Of a DNA stretch of 64,000 nt, positions 1 through 19,500 are shown in pieces; position 1 is the stretch's first letter, and every line of letters begins with the position of its first letter. This stretch comes from Salvelinus alpinus (taxonomy: Eukaryota; Chordata; Actinopteri; Salmoniformes; Salmonidae): NCBI RefSeq assembly GCF_045679555.1, contig NC_092096.1:22599211-22663210 (forward strand), read 5' to 3'. The notes beneath the pieces were generated by a model. The model saw only the letters and a list, made by a program, of their open reading frames with translations, made no database searches and was not told the origin of the DNA. The position numbers were made by a program, and so were the translations under genes.

Positions 1-1224
<1,224 letters not shown>

Positions 1225-1331
1225 GAATTGGCGCTCTCTTTAGATACTTAGGAAAGTTAATAACAGCGAGCAGCCAACTGTACAGTATATCAACTTTTAC
1301 AAACAGAGTTTAAGTTGTGGTTTCTTTTAAT

Positions 1332-1347
1332 TTTATTATAAAATAAA
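1332..1347. terminator. Back-to-back polyadenylation signals of pmpcb (+) and dnajc2 (-)
   Basis: AATAAA lies on the plus strand at 1342-1347, 118 bp after the pmpcb stop. TTTATT at 1332-1337 is AATAAA on the minus strand, 56 bp after the dnajc2 stop. The two signals serve converging genes, so the cleaved 3' ends should overlap by a few tens of bases. The hexamers are seen directly; their use is inferred. Confidence 0.65.
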
Positions 1348-1392
1348 GACCAACACAATAACGTTAAAAGAAGAACAGGGCTGTTTGTCTTG

Positions 1393-4300
1393 TCATTTTT
1401 TGCTTTTACTGCCAACTTGTTCCTGGGCGGCCTTCTTGGCTTTGACCATCTCCACCAGTTCCTGTAGGAGAGGAGAACTAGCTTTAGGCAGGCATTCAAT
1501 CTGATCAGCGCTAGATCCCTTTTAAAAGGTCACTTCCCATTGAGTGGACATGTGCTCTATGCGGCGTTTACCGTGAATTCGGGCTCCACAAACATGGGAA
1601 CAATGCCTTTAAAAAGGTGCGTAGCAGACTAAACGCGATCAGATTGTATCCCGGCCTGTATACTGTCATCTAAATTGTACATACAAACAGGGATTGAAAC
1701 CACACACAGAAGGATCAATGATAACAAGGCCCAGCTTACCTTATATCTCTTCATACAGTCTTTCTTGGTACGTCCGGGCACAGCTGCAGCGATCTTCTCC
1801 CACCTCTCCTTGGTGCTGACTGGGTAGGTCTTCAACGCCTGCTCTAGCAGCTTCTGCTCCTCTGTGGTCCAGGATGCAGTGTTGGCTTCAGCACCTGAAG
1901 CAGTGAGAATTGAAGAGGACAGTGAATGGCTAACACTAGGAAACATCCAGAAAGAACCCGTAGTCACTACTACACCCCCCCCCCCCCATCCATCCCCATA
2001 TTGCTTAATCAGATCCACAAGTGTAGAAAGTATGGAGTCAGTGACAAAGTACTTCAGTCATGGGTATAAATCCAATGGGCTTTTGTGCAAGCAAAAATTC
2101 ACTACTAAATGACCACTCACCGTCGAATCTCTCAGAGGGCACTGCGTTGTCCACTGTCTGGGGCACGGCTGCATGCTCTTTGTTAAACTTCTCAAAGGCC
2201 TTCTTGTTAATCTCATCTTTCTGCCCGGGTTCTGAAAAAGTGGCAATAAAGTCAAGTGTTTTGCAGAGAATTACACTGACAAAGACTCCTACATCTGGTG
2301 ACATGACAGTTGCTCACCAAGCTTTTGTAAGTTCTTGGCTTTGTTGATGACATCTTTGGCTGTCCTTTTGATGCCACTGGTGGAGTGCAAGTTCATGTAG
2401 TTGGCAATGACTTCCCATCTACAGGATAGAAAACAAAAGACGAATCGTTTAAAGTAAAAGCTTCATGAACAGAACACAGCCAAGTTCATTAGGCAAACAT
2501 TGCAGATATAAATGTAATGAATATTGAACTTGTACCATTTATAGCCTCACTGTACCATTGTTTAAATGAAAGTGCCGGTTTCCCATGAGCAGTAAAACAT
2601 GTCAATACAGAAATGTCATGAATAGAGTTGGTTCCTTATTCTACATATGAGAAGCAAGTTCATTATATATGTATTTTTAGGCTTGTTTGTTCTACTTCAA
2701 CATTGTGTCCTGTTTAACGCAGCCCTGGGAGGGTACCTGGCGTTGGTTCCAGCAGGGAACAGGTTGACTGCTTTGATGAGCAGCGGGAGCTCTTCCTCAT
2801 TCCAGCCCTTTCCACCACCCCCGCCTCCTCCGCTGGCCTGTACGGTAGTGCGGACAGCTTGCCTGGCCTGCACCTCCGCATCCTTCTCCTTTTGCAGCTG
2901 GGCATTCACCTCTTGCACCTGTACACACACACAAAACAATGTCAGTGGTACAGAAGGAAGCTGTGTACCATATTTACACCCAGTCATCATGTGGTGCCAT
3001 GCCAATGTGTGGTGGTCTCTACCTGCTTCTCCACCGCTACCTTGCCCTCCTCCTTTGAACCCGATGCCAATCCTTCATTCAGGGATTGCAGACTGGAGAA
3101 AGAAAGTGATTCCCACTGTAGAGTTAAACTCCAGATTTGTATAAAGTATTACCAATAAGGCAATTTCTATTAATATCCTTTACCTCACAAGCTCCAAACG
3201 GTCACAAAGTTTCTCCACATCTTCCATCATTTTCACACTATCAGATTCATTGTCACCAAAGTAATTCCAGTTCTTCAGGGGAAAACAAAAAAAGAGGACA
3301 GGAAAATACTAAGATGAGTTGGGTACCTTAAACAGCATTACAATCTTGCCCACTAATCAGTAAATGTTAATTAATTCCCTGGAGAGAGGCCACCCCATTC
3401 AAGCAGCACCTTGCAAGTTGTCCTCAGTTTCTGCCTCTCTTTCTTGATGGCCTTCTTTTGGATCTCCTTCTCCTTCTTGGCCTGCTGGGCAACCAGTTTG
3501 GCCTCCTCTTCCTCCTTCTCTTTGGCCAGCCGTGCAGCATCCAGCTCTGCCTGCCGAGCCTGATACCAACAGAGTCAGAAACGCATTGAAGTCTATGCAG
3601 AAACAATCTGGACACAAGGGAGAGGCAAGAATAAAACAAAATGGATGTTCTAATGTGCCGGACTGACCCGCTCCTTCTCCTCTTGCTCTTTCCTCTTGGC
3701 GTCTGCTTTGGCCTTCTTCTCATTCTCCTTTCTGGCCTTCTCGTCATCTTTGAATTTCTTTATCCTGGGATCAAGGCTGTAGGCCGTGTCTTTCAACAGA
3801 AACGCACCCAAACAGTGTCATTCCATGAACCCATCTGCCAGGTATTTCAGTTTGGAGTTAGTCATTTTCTATTGCTCAAGTAAGAACAGGTATGCATGTC
3901 TAGTGGGCCTTACCAACAAGTGTCCGTAGTCTATTCATCTCTTCCTTCTTCCTGGTGGCTCTGGCTCCACGATTCTGCTTTTCAATCCATCTCCTCTCAT
4001 CACGACTGAATTCAACAGATGAACGCATACAAATCAGACACTACTGAGAATGGAAGACACAGGCAGCCTAGCGGTTAGAGCTCTGGGCCAATAACCGAAA
4101 GGTCCCTGGTTCGAAACCCTGAGCCGACTATGTGAAAAAGAAAGAAAAAATTGGTTGATGTGCACTTGAGCAAGGCACTTAACCCTAATTTACTCCATGG
4201 GGGCACCGTACTATGGCTAACCCTGTAAAGCGACACATTCTGTACCTGGTGACAATAAAACATCTACAATACATAAATATAAGACAGTGCATTCCACATG

Positions 4301-6911
4301 GATGGTTTTGATATGACCCACCATGTTCTGATATTACTTACCATTCTGCCTTGTCCTTTTCCTCTTCATCCAAATAAGAAAACTCTCTCCATGAGTCAAA
4401 GTTGTACCTTGAGATTATGAATGGGAAACAAATTCACAATTCAAATCAATGAACAACAAATTGTGAGAAGTTTCTATACACCGCATGTCTACAATAAGTT
4501 GAGAAGGGCAGTAGTTCCCTTGTAGTTCAAAGTTTAAACTTAAAGGCATTTTCCGCATGATGGCCAGTGACGGTCTTACTTACCAAACAGAATAAAAATT
4601 ATCCACATCCTCAAAGGAGGAATCCATAGTGCCAAGTTTGGGCACGTGTTTTTTGGAAGACCACCGGGCATTTCTCTCAAAAACAGGAGCATACGCCTCA
4701 AAGAAGTTATCTTTGCCTTCGCCCTTTGAGGGCACAGCGTTGTCAAAGGTAGGATCTACACTGTCAAATGCTCTTCGCTTCACAGGATCTGACAGAATTT
4801 CTATAGCTGGTATGAGATAAAAACACAAAATATTATTGTTAATAGGAGCTGAAACAGAATGTTTAGCCTCACATGATAAGAGATAACGTCTACTTTATTA
4901 GTCCACCAGATAGACATCCGTCTTCTGCTTTTATCCAACACCACCTCTCCCGTTATACACACAAACACACATTCGGTTGGAGCAGAGGGCAGCTGCAGTG
5001 CCCAATGAGCAGTTTAGGGGGTTAAGTTTGATGCTCAAGGGAACATTGGCAGATATTGATGCCAGCAACCCTCTGGTAAAACAATACTATATTTCATACT
5101 ATAATCATTGTATTTGTATACAGAGGGAGTACTGTGAGGTATAACACCTATCTATCTAAGATAATTATCCAAAGGGACTTCCTTTTTTAGGATGTGCATG
5201 TGATCCCTGCGAGATTTGAACAAACCATAACCTTGGCATTGCTGACAATGTTTTTCAATGTCCTTACCTTTAGTTATGCAGGTGAAGTAGTCACCATCTC
5301 CTTCTACAATCTGCTCTCCCGCAGCTTTCCTTTTGTCAGGGTGATGCTTCAACACCATTGCCTTGTCTGTCGAAAAACATTAGACTTAATATACTGCGGT
5401 AAAACAAGCTGCTATTCTAATGAACTCTGGAAGTAATGCCAGAGAAACCTTATGGTCAACAAATATAATGTGGTTCAGAAGACGACAACAGAACACATGG
5501 AAATACTCACGGGCAGCTTTGATTTGTTTCTGTGTCGCCTTGTACCTCATATGAGCCAGTCCAAGGACAGCATAGTGATCTTGATTCTGAAAAGAGAAAC
5601 GCCAAGGGGGAAGACATCCTTTACTACGTATTCCCAAAGGTAGAATTCAATACAGTGTTCCTAACGGTTCTGAAGCGAGGTCCCACTGATATAACGTCTA
5701 ACTCAGTGGCAGTCGGTGCTGTTTAAGATGAGGGAGGACGATTTCTATTACAGCATATTGGATAAGTGCCATTCATATTCCATTCACCCAGCTCAATATA
5801 ACGTCAATACCCATCATGAGGTTGCTACAACAGGTCAAGAGAAAAATTTGAGTAACGCAGTGTGACACATTTAATACCGCCTTGCACACTTCTTGCATGC
5901 ATCTAGCTGATCTAGGGTGTAATCATTATTCCAACAGTTGCAAACGAGGGTTTCGATTGGACAAATTCAGGTATGTTTATCCCTGTTTCGTTTGTTTCCA
6001 TTTAATGATTTTCAATAGAATCGGCAGAATGAATACACCCAACTACCTTCCAGTCTTTGGGGTCCAGTGTTCTCAGCAGGGGGAAATCCTCCAGCTGCAG
6101 CTCTTCATCCTCAGATTCCTCAGACAGCTCCTCCTCTTCCTCAAGCTCCTGGAAGGAGGCAGATACATTCCTGTTCCTCCTCTTCAGAAAAGCCTCGAAC
6201 CACCGACCAACAGGTTCCACCTCGATCTGCACTGAGGCTGAGGGAGAGAGGAGGGCAACCATTATCACCTCCATCTGGCTGCATTCTCTAAATGGAGAAT
6301 AACATTCTGCAACCTATCAAACAACTTAAATTCCCTTGTTAACAAAACATACATGTTGTATGAATAAGTGTGAGCTAGAACTGTCAAATATCCTTTAATA
6401 AGTTGAGTGGTGTCCTATTTTTTTATATATATATTTTTTAATACAAATGATCACTAAACGTCCACAAATGAACAAAACAATTGCCATGTTAAGTGTTATA
6501 GCTAGCTATGTGGGGCTACAGTATATGAACAAATCTGTGCAGCAGGTGTCTTTATTCCAAACTAAGATTCAGCAACAGCAAACACATGCACAACATCAAT
6601 GCTGTCTCTCTTAGTAATTTAGCTAGTTAGCGTAACGATTTTCATAGACAGTAACGTTAGCTAGCTAGTAAGCTACAATGGTTATATTAACAATATTAAT
6701 TAAATAACACTCCATACTCGTATGCGATAACTAGCTAACGTTAGCTGTTATCTGATATACCGGTAGTTAACTAGCATATTTGCTCGCTAGCTAGCTGCAT
6801 GATAGCGAATTGTGTCAGTATCAGCAGCATTTTCACTCTCATTCAATGCTTACCAGAAATGGCATTACAGTAGACGACTGTAACATCCCCTTCTAATGCT
6901 TCTATCAGCAT
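1393..6911 (-). CDS. dnajc2: DnaJ homolog subfamily C member 2 (zuotin/MPP11)
   Basis: Sixteen coding exons in transcription order: 6911-6854, 6237-6047, 5586-5511, 5366-5268, 4806-4584, 4407-4342, 4005-3914, 3789-3668, 3559-3410, 3272-3184, 3092-3023, 2918-2737, 2418-2318, 2231-2121, 1894-1740 and 1461-1393. All phases close and give 617 residues (human 621). Residues about 85-150 form the J domain with the Hsp70-stimulating HPD triad at 117-119. A long charged helical stretch follows, then two SANT/Myb domains at about 450-512 ([15 protein letters not shown]) and 549-597 ([19 protein letters not shown]). The family protein pairs with HSPA14 as the ribosome-associated complex that assists nascent chains, and in mammals also binds H2A-K119 ubiquitin on chromatin. 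A seven-glycine run precedes SANT1. The short first exon (19 codons) was chosen because its phase joins exon 2 as [19 protein letters not shown]. It shares a promoter interval with psmc2. Confidence 0.95.
4061..4262 (+). mobile_element. tRNA-derived SINE (HpaI-like) in a dnajc2 intron
   Basis: The head resembles a tRNA gene: an A-box-like stretch (TAGCGGTTAGAGC), then ACCGAAAGG and a B-box-like GGTTCGAAACCC. It is followed by the tail motif TTGAGCAAGGCACTTAACCC common to salmonid SINEs. It lies in the intron between exons 3914-4005 and 4342-4407, antisense to dnajc2. The family label rests on recall of the salmonid HpaI type. Confidence 0.7.
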
Positions 6912-7392
6912 ACTGGAAAGGTCTGCTATAACATTCAGCTGTGAAATGTATTCAGTTAAATGTTTTATAAAGTGCTAGTATGTCGCCCGGTTTTTCAGTG
7001 CACCACATGGGCCTGATTTTACAAGTGCCTTACTGGGTAGACCGGGCTTACACTCTTACAATTCCGATATCCCACATAGGATACCTTATGTTTAGTTCCT
7101 AAATAATAGTTTTAAATTTCAGAGACGATCTTCTCACAAACGACTGTTATGCTAATATTAAGTATGTCGCTTAATTTTTTTTAAAACATTCATACATTTG
7201 AACAGATATTGGTTGTATAAAATATGATTTTTTTAAAATTGGAACATTATGACAATGGGTCGTCAAATAAAGGTCCGACCTCCATTTCCGGTCAATTGTG
7301 CATAGCGGAAGTAACAAACCTGCTGTGTAATCCTTGTTGTGCTGAAGCACAAAATCTTCTAGTAAAACTTTATACACAGAATAACATTAGCA
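6912..7392. promoter_or_regulatory. Bidirectional promoter interval between dnajc2 and psmc2
   Basis: Only 481 bp separate the two divergent start codons, and this interval must also hold both 5' UTRs. Two ETS-like sites lie near the psmc2 side: TTCCGG at 7286-7291 (CCGGAA on the other strand) and CGGAAGT at 7306-7312. I see no well-placed TATA box for either gene, which fits a housekeeping promoter. Transcription start sites cannot be read from the sequence. Confidence 0.7.
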
Positions 7393-11950
<4,558 letters not shown>

Positions 11951-13564
11951 ACAGCAGCGCCTGCATCTGGGCTTGTTTCCCAAGAGGCCATGCTCATTTT
12001 CTGTCATTCAACATTACACAATTAAAGTTTATTCCAGTTTGGACGTTTTAAAGTTTTCATTCAATCACACGTTCATCTGTACTATAAAACTGCATTGTTT
12101 ATTGATGTAAAAGTCTTTAGCTGTAAGATATGTACAGTACATTTAAACCATCCATTTGAATGGTATATTATTATCACAAAAATATTGATAACTTTCCAAA
12201 TGTACAAATTCATAGCTTTGTACCAACACAACATACAGCACTAGATGAGTGACTTAAATCGGACCAAACGCAGTGTTCAGCGGCTGTAGTGACTGGTTAT
12301 TCATATAGTAAATTCAACTGCATATCACTGATTTAAAGACACTTGACAAAACAGCAGATTATTATCTGAAGTGGCCATCCTGACCCTGATTAGTTTGTTG
12401 TAGATTTGCACAATGACTGGAACTGTAATGATGCATTTCTTAGATATTCAGCAGGAAAGGGGTAACAAGAGGCCAATCGTTGAGGAAAACATCACAGTAA
12501 AAGTAACATCTATTCAACATGCCAGAGCTACAGTGGTGGGCCTATTCAGTGTTGCTCTCCTGGATCTCAAATGTAACCACTAAAGGGGGTGCTCTGAAAA
12601 GACCCTCGGCACTCAACAAAATGTGACCTAAAAACCTGAGTGTTGCTATTTCTCTTCTACTTTGGGACAATGCTGTGACGAACACAAGTGCTTGAAACCA
12701 TTTCAAAGACGAAGTAAATTCATAAATGGCTTGCTCTTAGCATAAAACGCCAAGAGTACTGCACGCTGCAGCCCATAGGAATGTTAGCAAAAAACTAAAC
12801 CCATCTTTATTAAATATATCTCAGCTTAAAACAAAAAGTTGCACTTGGAGATGGGCGTTCAGCCTATCTCCAGTCCCAACTCCCCTGGGTCACCTAAGCC
12901 TTGTTCACACTGCAGGCCTTAATGCTCAAATCAGGGTTTTTTCATCCATTTTGGGATACTGACTGTCCAAACTACCAAATCAGATTAGTTTGTGTTCAGA
13001 CAGCAGTCAATTGCTGACATGGCTACGCTAGTTGTCATAGTAACAATGGGTGTGTGTGCAGTGGTGTAGGCTGATTGGTGGTGTTTGTGCTTCCTAGCAC
13101 TCAGAAGTTATGTAGCAGGCTAAGGTGACGACTCCTGCCATGGACGTTTCCCAGTTGCTTTGAATGTTCAAAATCAAAATAATTTAAAACAATTAACAAG
13201 CTAGTTAACTACCACGTTCTTGTCAGAGTAGCTAGCAAGCATCAAGAGATGCCAAATAACAGTCTAAAAACACCTTGAGGGCAAATAAATCAGATTTCAC
13301 TGTTCAAACATGTCAGATGGCCAGGAATCAGATTTGTATCTGACTTCCACCTACGAAGGTGGTTTGAAATGTGGCTAGAAATATCCTAATCCATTTGCTG
13401 TTCAGACTGCAGGAACAAAGGAACAGATTTGAATTGTTTATATATCTATATATAATAAAGGATTTGAGTCACTTCAAACTGCCAATGTGAACACGGCTTT
13501 AGAGCATCCTTAGGTGCATGTGGCCCTGTGTCCCCTCCCCCTTGATGTCCCCCGTCGGACAATG
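11951..13564. other. psmc2-slc26a5 tail-to-tail spacer with 3' UTRs
   Basis: It begins with the short psmc2 3' UTR, ending near an ATTAAA signal at 12021-12026. Minus-strand AATAAA hexamers (plus TTTATT) at 12098-12103 and 12805-12810 are candidates for the slc26a5 3' end. If the distal one is used, the slc26a5 3' UTR would contain the inverted-repeat element at 12897-13500. No further gene was seen. Confidence 0.6.
12897..13500 (-). mobile_element. Terminal-inverted-repeat DNA element, copy 1
   Basis: The left end AAGCCTTGTTCACACTGCAG and the right end CAATGTGAACACGGCTT are imperfect inverted repeats. The body has no transposase. A second copy in the opposite orientation at 35128-35886 shares long blocks, such as CAGTTGCTTTGAATGTTC here against GAACATTCAAAGCAACTG there. 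It is a non-autonomous DNA transposon; the ends are reminiscent of hAT elements, but no 8-bp target duplication is clear. Confidence 0.65.
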
Positions 13565-16500
13565 TCATTGGATGGCAGGGATGGTGGGCGGGGCAGTCCG
13601 GCGCCGACAGTGCAATACGGCATCATGGACGGTGGGGAAGACCATTTCTGGGGTCGCGACCCCGGTGAAAAACTGCAGGGTGCGGAGTTCAGCCAGCAGA
13701 GTTCCTGTTAGGAAACAACACACAGCTGGTAGGTAGGCCTATATCTGACTGACTAGTGTTATCGTTGCTCAGGCTAGTGTCTTAAACAACCTCTAGTTCA
13801 GTTACCCTCAGGTTTTTTAATAGTAATCTAGACCAGTATGTTATAACTCACTGCTGCAGCCAGCGATGAAGACACACACATCCACAGCTGCATACTCCTT
13901 GATCACCTGCAGAGAGAAAAACTAATGAGAACACCACGAAATGAGGAAGTTGGAAACTTAAGAGTCGATCAGCAGTAACACCAGAGTCCTGTTCAGAAGG
14001 GCCCAACATTACGATAGAAATGTCATGAACAAAGCTGACATTACGCCCAATTCTGCATGACAAAGGCATATCTGTTCTACAACATATCTGTTCTGTAACG
14101 TTACACTTCTGAACAGACTCCAGTGCTCTGCAAGTCGAGATAAGGTCCCTTACCAACTTAATTGCTTTGGCTCCCACAGAATCGATGAAGTTGACGGGGG
14201 TCCAGTCCAGAATGAGGGTGTGGACAGGACAGAGGGGCTCTAGGAACCGGGTCTCCTCAGAGTCTGACTCTGTGTGGGTCTCGGCCACCTGCCCGTTCCC
14301 CTGCACCTCCAAGTGGTTCTGGGAGCCGCCCCCTGCCACCACTTCGTGAGTTACGCCCAGCTCCACATCCTGTCCCAATCACAAAACGACGGAAATTGTA
14401 TCAGCTAATCATATAGGAGAATGAAGGAAACCAAAATTGTACCAGGCAATCACACCTCTTTTGGCTTCAAACCAACCACAACAAGACTAACAGCAAAAGC
14501 CTCTTAGAAAATGACTACGGGAAGGCCTTCAATTCTGCCCGTCTGTCTGGTGTTCTGGTTACAGTGTCAATATGTGGCGTGTTTCAACAAGAAGCAGGGG
14601 AAGTAAACCAAATAGTGATATTGTGAGTGACAGAGTAGAAAAATCCCATATTGAATGGGCTCACCAGTTTGACGACAGCTCTCATTTTTTGTGGTGACTT
14701 GTGGTTCTGGCTCTCCCTCTCTGCGCTCTGCTTCTTGAGTTCTCTTTTTCGGGCTTTCCGTATAGCCTGGAGATGTACGGGGTCCACTCCTGTCTGTACA
14801 CATGTTTAAATATGACGAGACAGGATGGGCCAAGCTGTTTTTTTCCCAATGCAAGGATCCCTCACTGAACTGTAGTGTAGCTACAGTCTACAGGAGAGAT
14901 GGACTAGTTTGCTAGGCCTAACATAGTCGGACAAAAATGAAAACTTATGCAACTCTGCATATTCCACACACAGAAACACACACGGCAGCTGAGATTACCT
15001 TCTCTTTGAGGGCGTTCAAATAAAGGTCACTGTTTGCAAAGTAGATTGAAGAGTTTGAGTGGAAAATCTTAATCCCTGTGCATTCAGCTGCCTGGAACAC
15101 AGAGGCAGAATCACAGGTCTCACTCCTCATCCAACACCATGTACCTTCTCAGTCTATCCAAGGGTAGTTACAGGCCAGTTACGGCCACTAAAAAGTTCAT
15201 TTATAAAAACCTTGTCCGCCATTACAATTTTTTGTGACAAACTACCGCTAGGCAATTGTTCAATACTTTAATGAAACCTAGCTTTTTAGTGCCTGCAACT
15301 GTAAGACCATACAGAGAGTTACAATATTACTTTTTCATATTCATCCACGTCACAGTACAGGCCTGTGTCCAGGACCTGTCCCAGGATCACACTCTTTGGG
15401 CTGTGGAGAAGAAGGGGGCGAGAGATATTGAAACGTTTTAGCACAGTTATTTCATACATTTCCATTGGACAGATTAAAACTGAAAAAATCTAACTTTTTT
15501 CCAAATGAAGCTGGTGATATGAAATGGTTACCAGTGATCGTGAAGGGGATATTAGATTCTAAACTTGAATATATTTCAGAAGTAGTAGGATGGTTTAGTA
15601 CCTCTGTGTTCTGTAGATGACACTCAGGATGGCAAATCCTAAGGCCACCAGAAGTCCAAGATCAAGGCCCAACAGCACAGAGGCCACAAAGGCTACCAGC
15701 CAGATAGCCTGGAAGACATACAGACCAAAGCAACAATGGTTACAGATCCATAGTATAGGCCTTGTCCCAGATCTCTTTGTGCTGTGTATCCAACTCCTAC
15801 AGTCACTGTCATGCAATGACCATATGATCATACGGTAAGACAGCGCAAACTGATCTGGGACCAGGCTTCCATAGCAAACTGATCTGGAACCATGCTACCA
15901 TAGCAAACTGATCTGGGACAAGGCTACCATAGCAAACTGATCTGGGACCAGGCTTCCATAGCAAACTGATCTGGGACCAGGCTTCCATAGCAAACTGATC
16001 TGGGACCAGGCTTCCATAGCAAACTGATCTGGGACAAGGCTACCATAGCAAACTGATCTGGGACAAGGCTACCATAGCATGACATGTACTGAAGGAATCT
16101 GTCCAATTGGGTTTTCTGGTGCGATGTGGTCATGGTGCGGTCAGATCATTTAAATTGTTTACATTTGAGTCAATTCAGAAAGTAAACCAAATTCTAAGTT
16201 TTCTACATTGAAAAGCATTTAAGATAATTGGAATTTCAATGTACTTCCTGAAATGACCCTGGGTCAGACGTAATCAGAAGGAGTTGTGTTGAGGTCCAGA
16301 CTCACCAACTCGATCTTGCTGGTCCTCCACAGGGCAGGGATGTCCCTGAATTGTTTAAACATCCCCAGCAGGTTAACCATGATGATGGCAGCCAGCGCGG
16401 TCTGAAAGGACAGGGGGGAGGGATCAGGGTTGAGTTGGGGTGAATTACCATTCAAAAGAATAGGATTGGACATTTCAATGCAAATATTTATTATATAGGC

Positions 16501-19500
16501 TACTGTAATAGCGATTCAAATTCCAACATCAATGCGACTTTTTAATTGGTTGACATTTTGCAAGGGATATATTAAATAAAGATAGTGCCTCTGACAGGAC
16601 TGTTTCCCTTCCTCATTCTTCCTTAGCCGTCTCATAGAACACCCGCTGTAGGTGGAGTTGGTCGGTAACAGTTACACCCACCTGTGGCAGAGGCTGGAAG
16701 ACAAAACCAATGGCCACCACCACCAGCAACACCACCATAGACGACAACAGACCCGCAATCTGCAAAGACACACAGAGATAAGGTAACACACCTATCATTT
16801 AGCCTTCCTTGAGTCTGCACAGAAGCGTCTGTTGGTCTAATCTTTATGGCTTCACGGCGCCAATTTAGCTCCTGTTATGAGGTGACACATGTAATGAAAG
16901 GACAACTGTGTTATGTTAATGGCCATACACTCAGTGTGGGCCCAGCAAACAGGATGGGTGTGTGTATGTGTGTGTGTGTGTCACTGTATCAAATCAAATT
17001 TTATTTGTCACATGCGCCGAATACAACAGGTGTAGACCTTACAGAGAAATGCTTACTTACAAACCCTTAAAAGTAACAATTAAAGAGCAGCAGTAAAATA
17101 ACAATAGCGAGACTATATACAGGGGTAACGGAACAGAGTCAATGTGCGGGGGCACCGGTTAGTCGAGGTAATATGTACATGTAGGTAGAGTTATTAAAGT
17201 GACTATGCATCTATGTATGTGTGTGTGTCTGCGCGTGCGTGTGTTACCTGCGTATTGCCCCCAGTGCTCTCCTGCACCAGACTGCGGGACATGGAACAGG
17301 TGATGGCGAAGGTGTGGAAGAAGGAGCTGACAAAGTTACACAGGCCCAGGGCAATCAGCTCCTACAGGGCAACACAGAGCCAACGGGTTAGACTCTGGGG
17401 TAAAGTATCCCATAGGTACAGATCTAGGATCAGCTTCCCTCCCCCAATCCTAACCATTAGTGGGGGAAATGCTATGATGTTCTTTGACATCTCCACTCTC
17501 CAAGGCTATAATAGCTACAGTACTGTGGAGAAACTGACCTGGTTACCATCCACACTGTAGCCGTGTTTCAGAGCAAAGATCTTGGCCAGAGAGATTCCCA
17601 TGGAGAAGCCCACCACCGCTATGGCGATAGAATCCGTTACCAAGTTGGGCAACAGAGAGAAGTCTGGGATTGCAGGTGGAAGCAGCCTGGAAACAAATAA
17701 CAAATATTGTCTGAAAAGTTGACTGAATAGTAACAACTGTTTGTACAGTACATGTCTTCTGATGTTGTTACTTGTGCATTTTGACTCACTAAACACTTTT
17801 TGGACCATAATATGCCACCAATACCTTTTCCCACTATAGAGCTGACCTGATCCGTACTGGCTTGGATATTGGGTTATCGTATTGTGCTTTTCAGGTTCTA
17901 GTAACCATGTAGGATGCATACAGTAACCCGTTTGGTTTGGCTGGGCCGAAGGCCAGTTCAGTACAGCTTGGTTTGGATCGAACCAGTAGTGTGAAAAGTC
18001 CTTTTCTTACCCGGATGGAATTGCCCCGACCACGTCCACTTGGTAGTTCTCTGACAGACTGAGACCATAGGAGATCCCCGTTGAGACCATGACCACAATG
18101 ATCTCTCCAGGGATGGGCACAGGCAGCTTCTTCTTGAAGCGCTCGTTGAGGTCCTTCACGCAGTAGAGGACCACCATGCAGACCACGCCCACAATCAACG
18201 TGGTCACGTTGGTGCTGGTGATGTCACTGAACACGGCCGTAACACTCTGGGAGGAGAGAGGGGGTGTGAGAGACCTGGGAGTGTGTCCCCGAGAGCATTG
18301 CATAAAACTCACAATCTATATTTATCAGCAATTAATCATTTGTCGATTTGTAACTAAACCATGCAGGCTTGTAAACTAGGCCTAATGCCCATGTATTACA
18401 GCAGAGTACATCCACGGACTCCTATAATGTGGATGACTTTCCTGTCTGCTGCCGTTTAAAATTTAACCACTCCATTCCTCATGCAGGGGACCCCATCCAG
18501 CGGCAGAGGCCTCTGAGAGGCCCCGTCAGTGACTCACGTGAAGAGCGGACAGGGGCCCACTGAAGCGCGGGGTCTGGATGCCCAGCAGGTATTTAAGCTG
18601 AGAGATGAAGACGTGGACTGCCGCGGCCGTGGTGAATCCGCGTACCAGGGGCTCCGTGAGGTAGATGGCCACAAAGCCAAACCGCAACAACCCCAGGACC
18701 AGCTGGGGGGAAAGGAAAGAAGGAGACAGACAGAGAGAAAGACAAACAAGGGGAGAGTAGATTATGACGATGTACTTGCATAATAAATGTCAACATAGAT
18801 AAAGTAGGTTGACATTAGGTCAACTAAGTTGCGGTCCTGTGGATCCCACTACGGTTGAGTAAACAGTGAGCGCTGAGCAACCTGTTGAAACCACAAACCC
18901 CCAAGGTTATGGGATGATCCTTATCTTCAACATGAAAACTTTGACCTCTTATTGAGAGACTGACTAGTGGTGGGAAAGCTAGTGGCAACAAGGAATAATC
19001 AGTGGTCTCATGCACTTACTGTCCAGCAGAGAGGATGCTGGGTTATTTGAGGGGACATTTTTCTGAAGGTGGAAGAGGGGAGTGTAACCCACCTGTATGA
19101 CTCCCACCAGGGTGGTGAGGACTACGGCTACGTGGACCCTCCTGGCATCGCGGGCCTCTGTGTCGATGAAGACGGTGGTGTTGGTGGCGGTACCATTCAG
19201 GGCCTGGATGGTGAACATGGAGTCAGGGGCCTCCCTCACCACCACTCCTCCAATCATCAGGCTGATCACCGCAAACGTGCCTGCAGAGAGCACAGCCACA
19301 GCCTTAACATTAGGGGTGTCAAACTCAACTCCTGGAGGGCTGAATGTTAGCTGTTTTTGCTATTTCCTTTCCATTTGTGGTAGCAGGCTGCCTCATGGTT
19401 AAGAGCGTTATGACACTAACCGAAATGTCGCTGGTTCAAAATCACAGAGCCGACGAGGTGAAAAGTCTGTCAATGTGCCCTTGAGCAAGGCACTTAACCC

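Noticed and set aside
2647-3144. 165-codon open frame on the plus strand
   Set aside because: It is antisense to dnajc2 exons 2737-2918 and 3023-3092, which have splice sites and SANT-domain coding. The open frame is a shadow.
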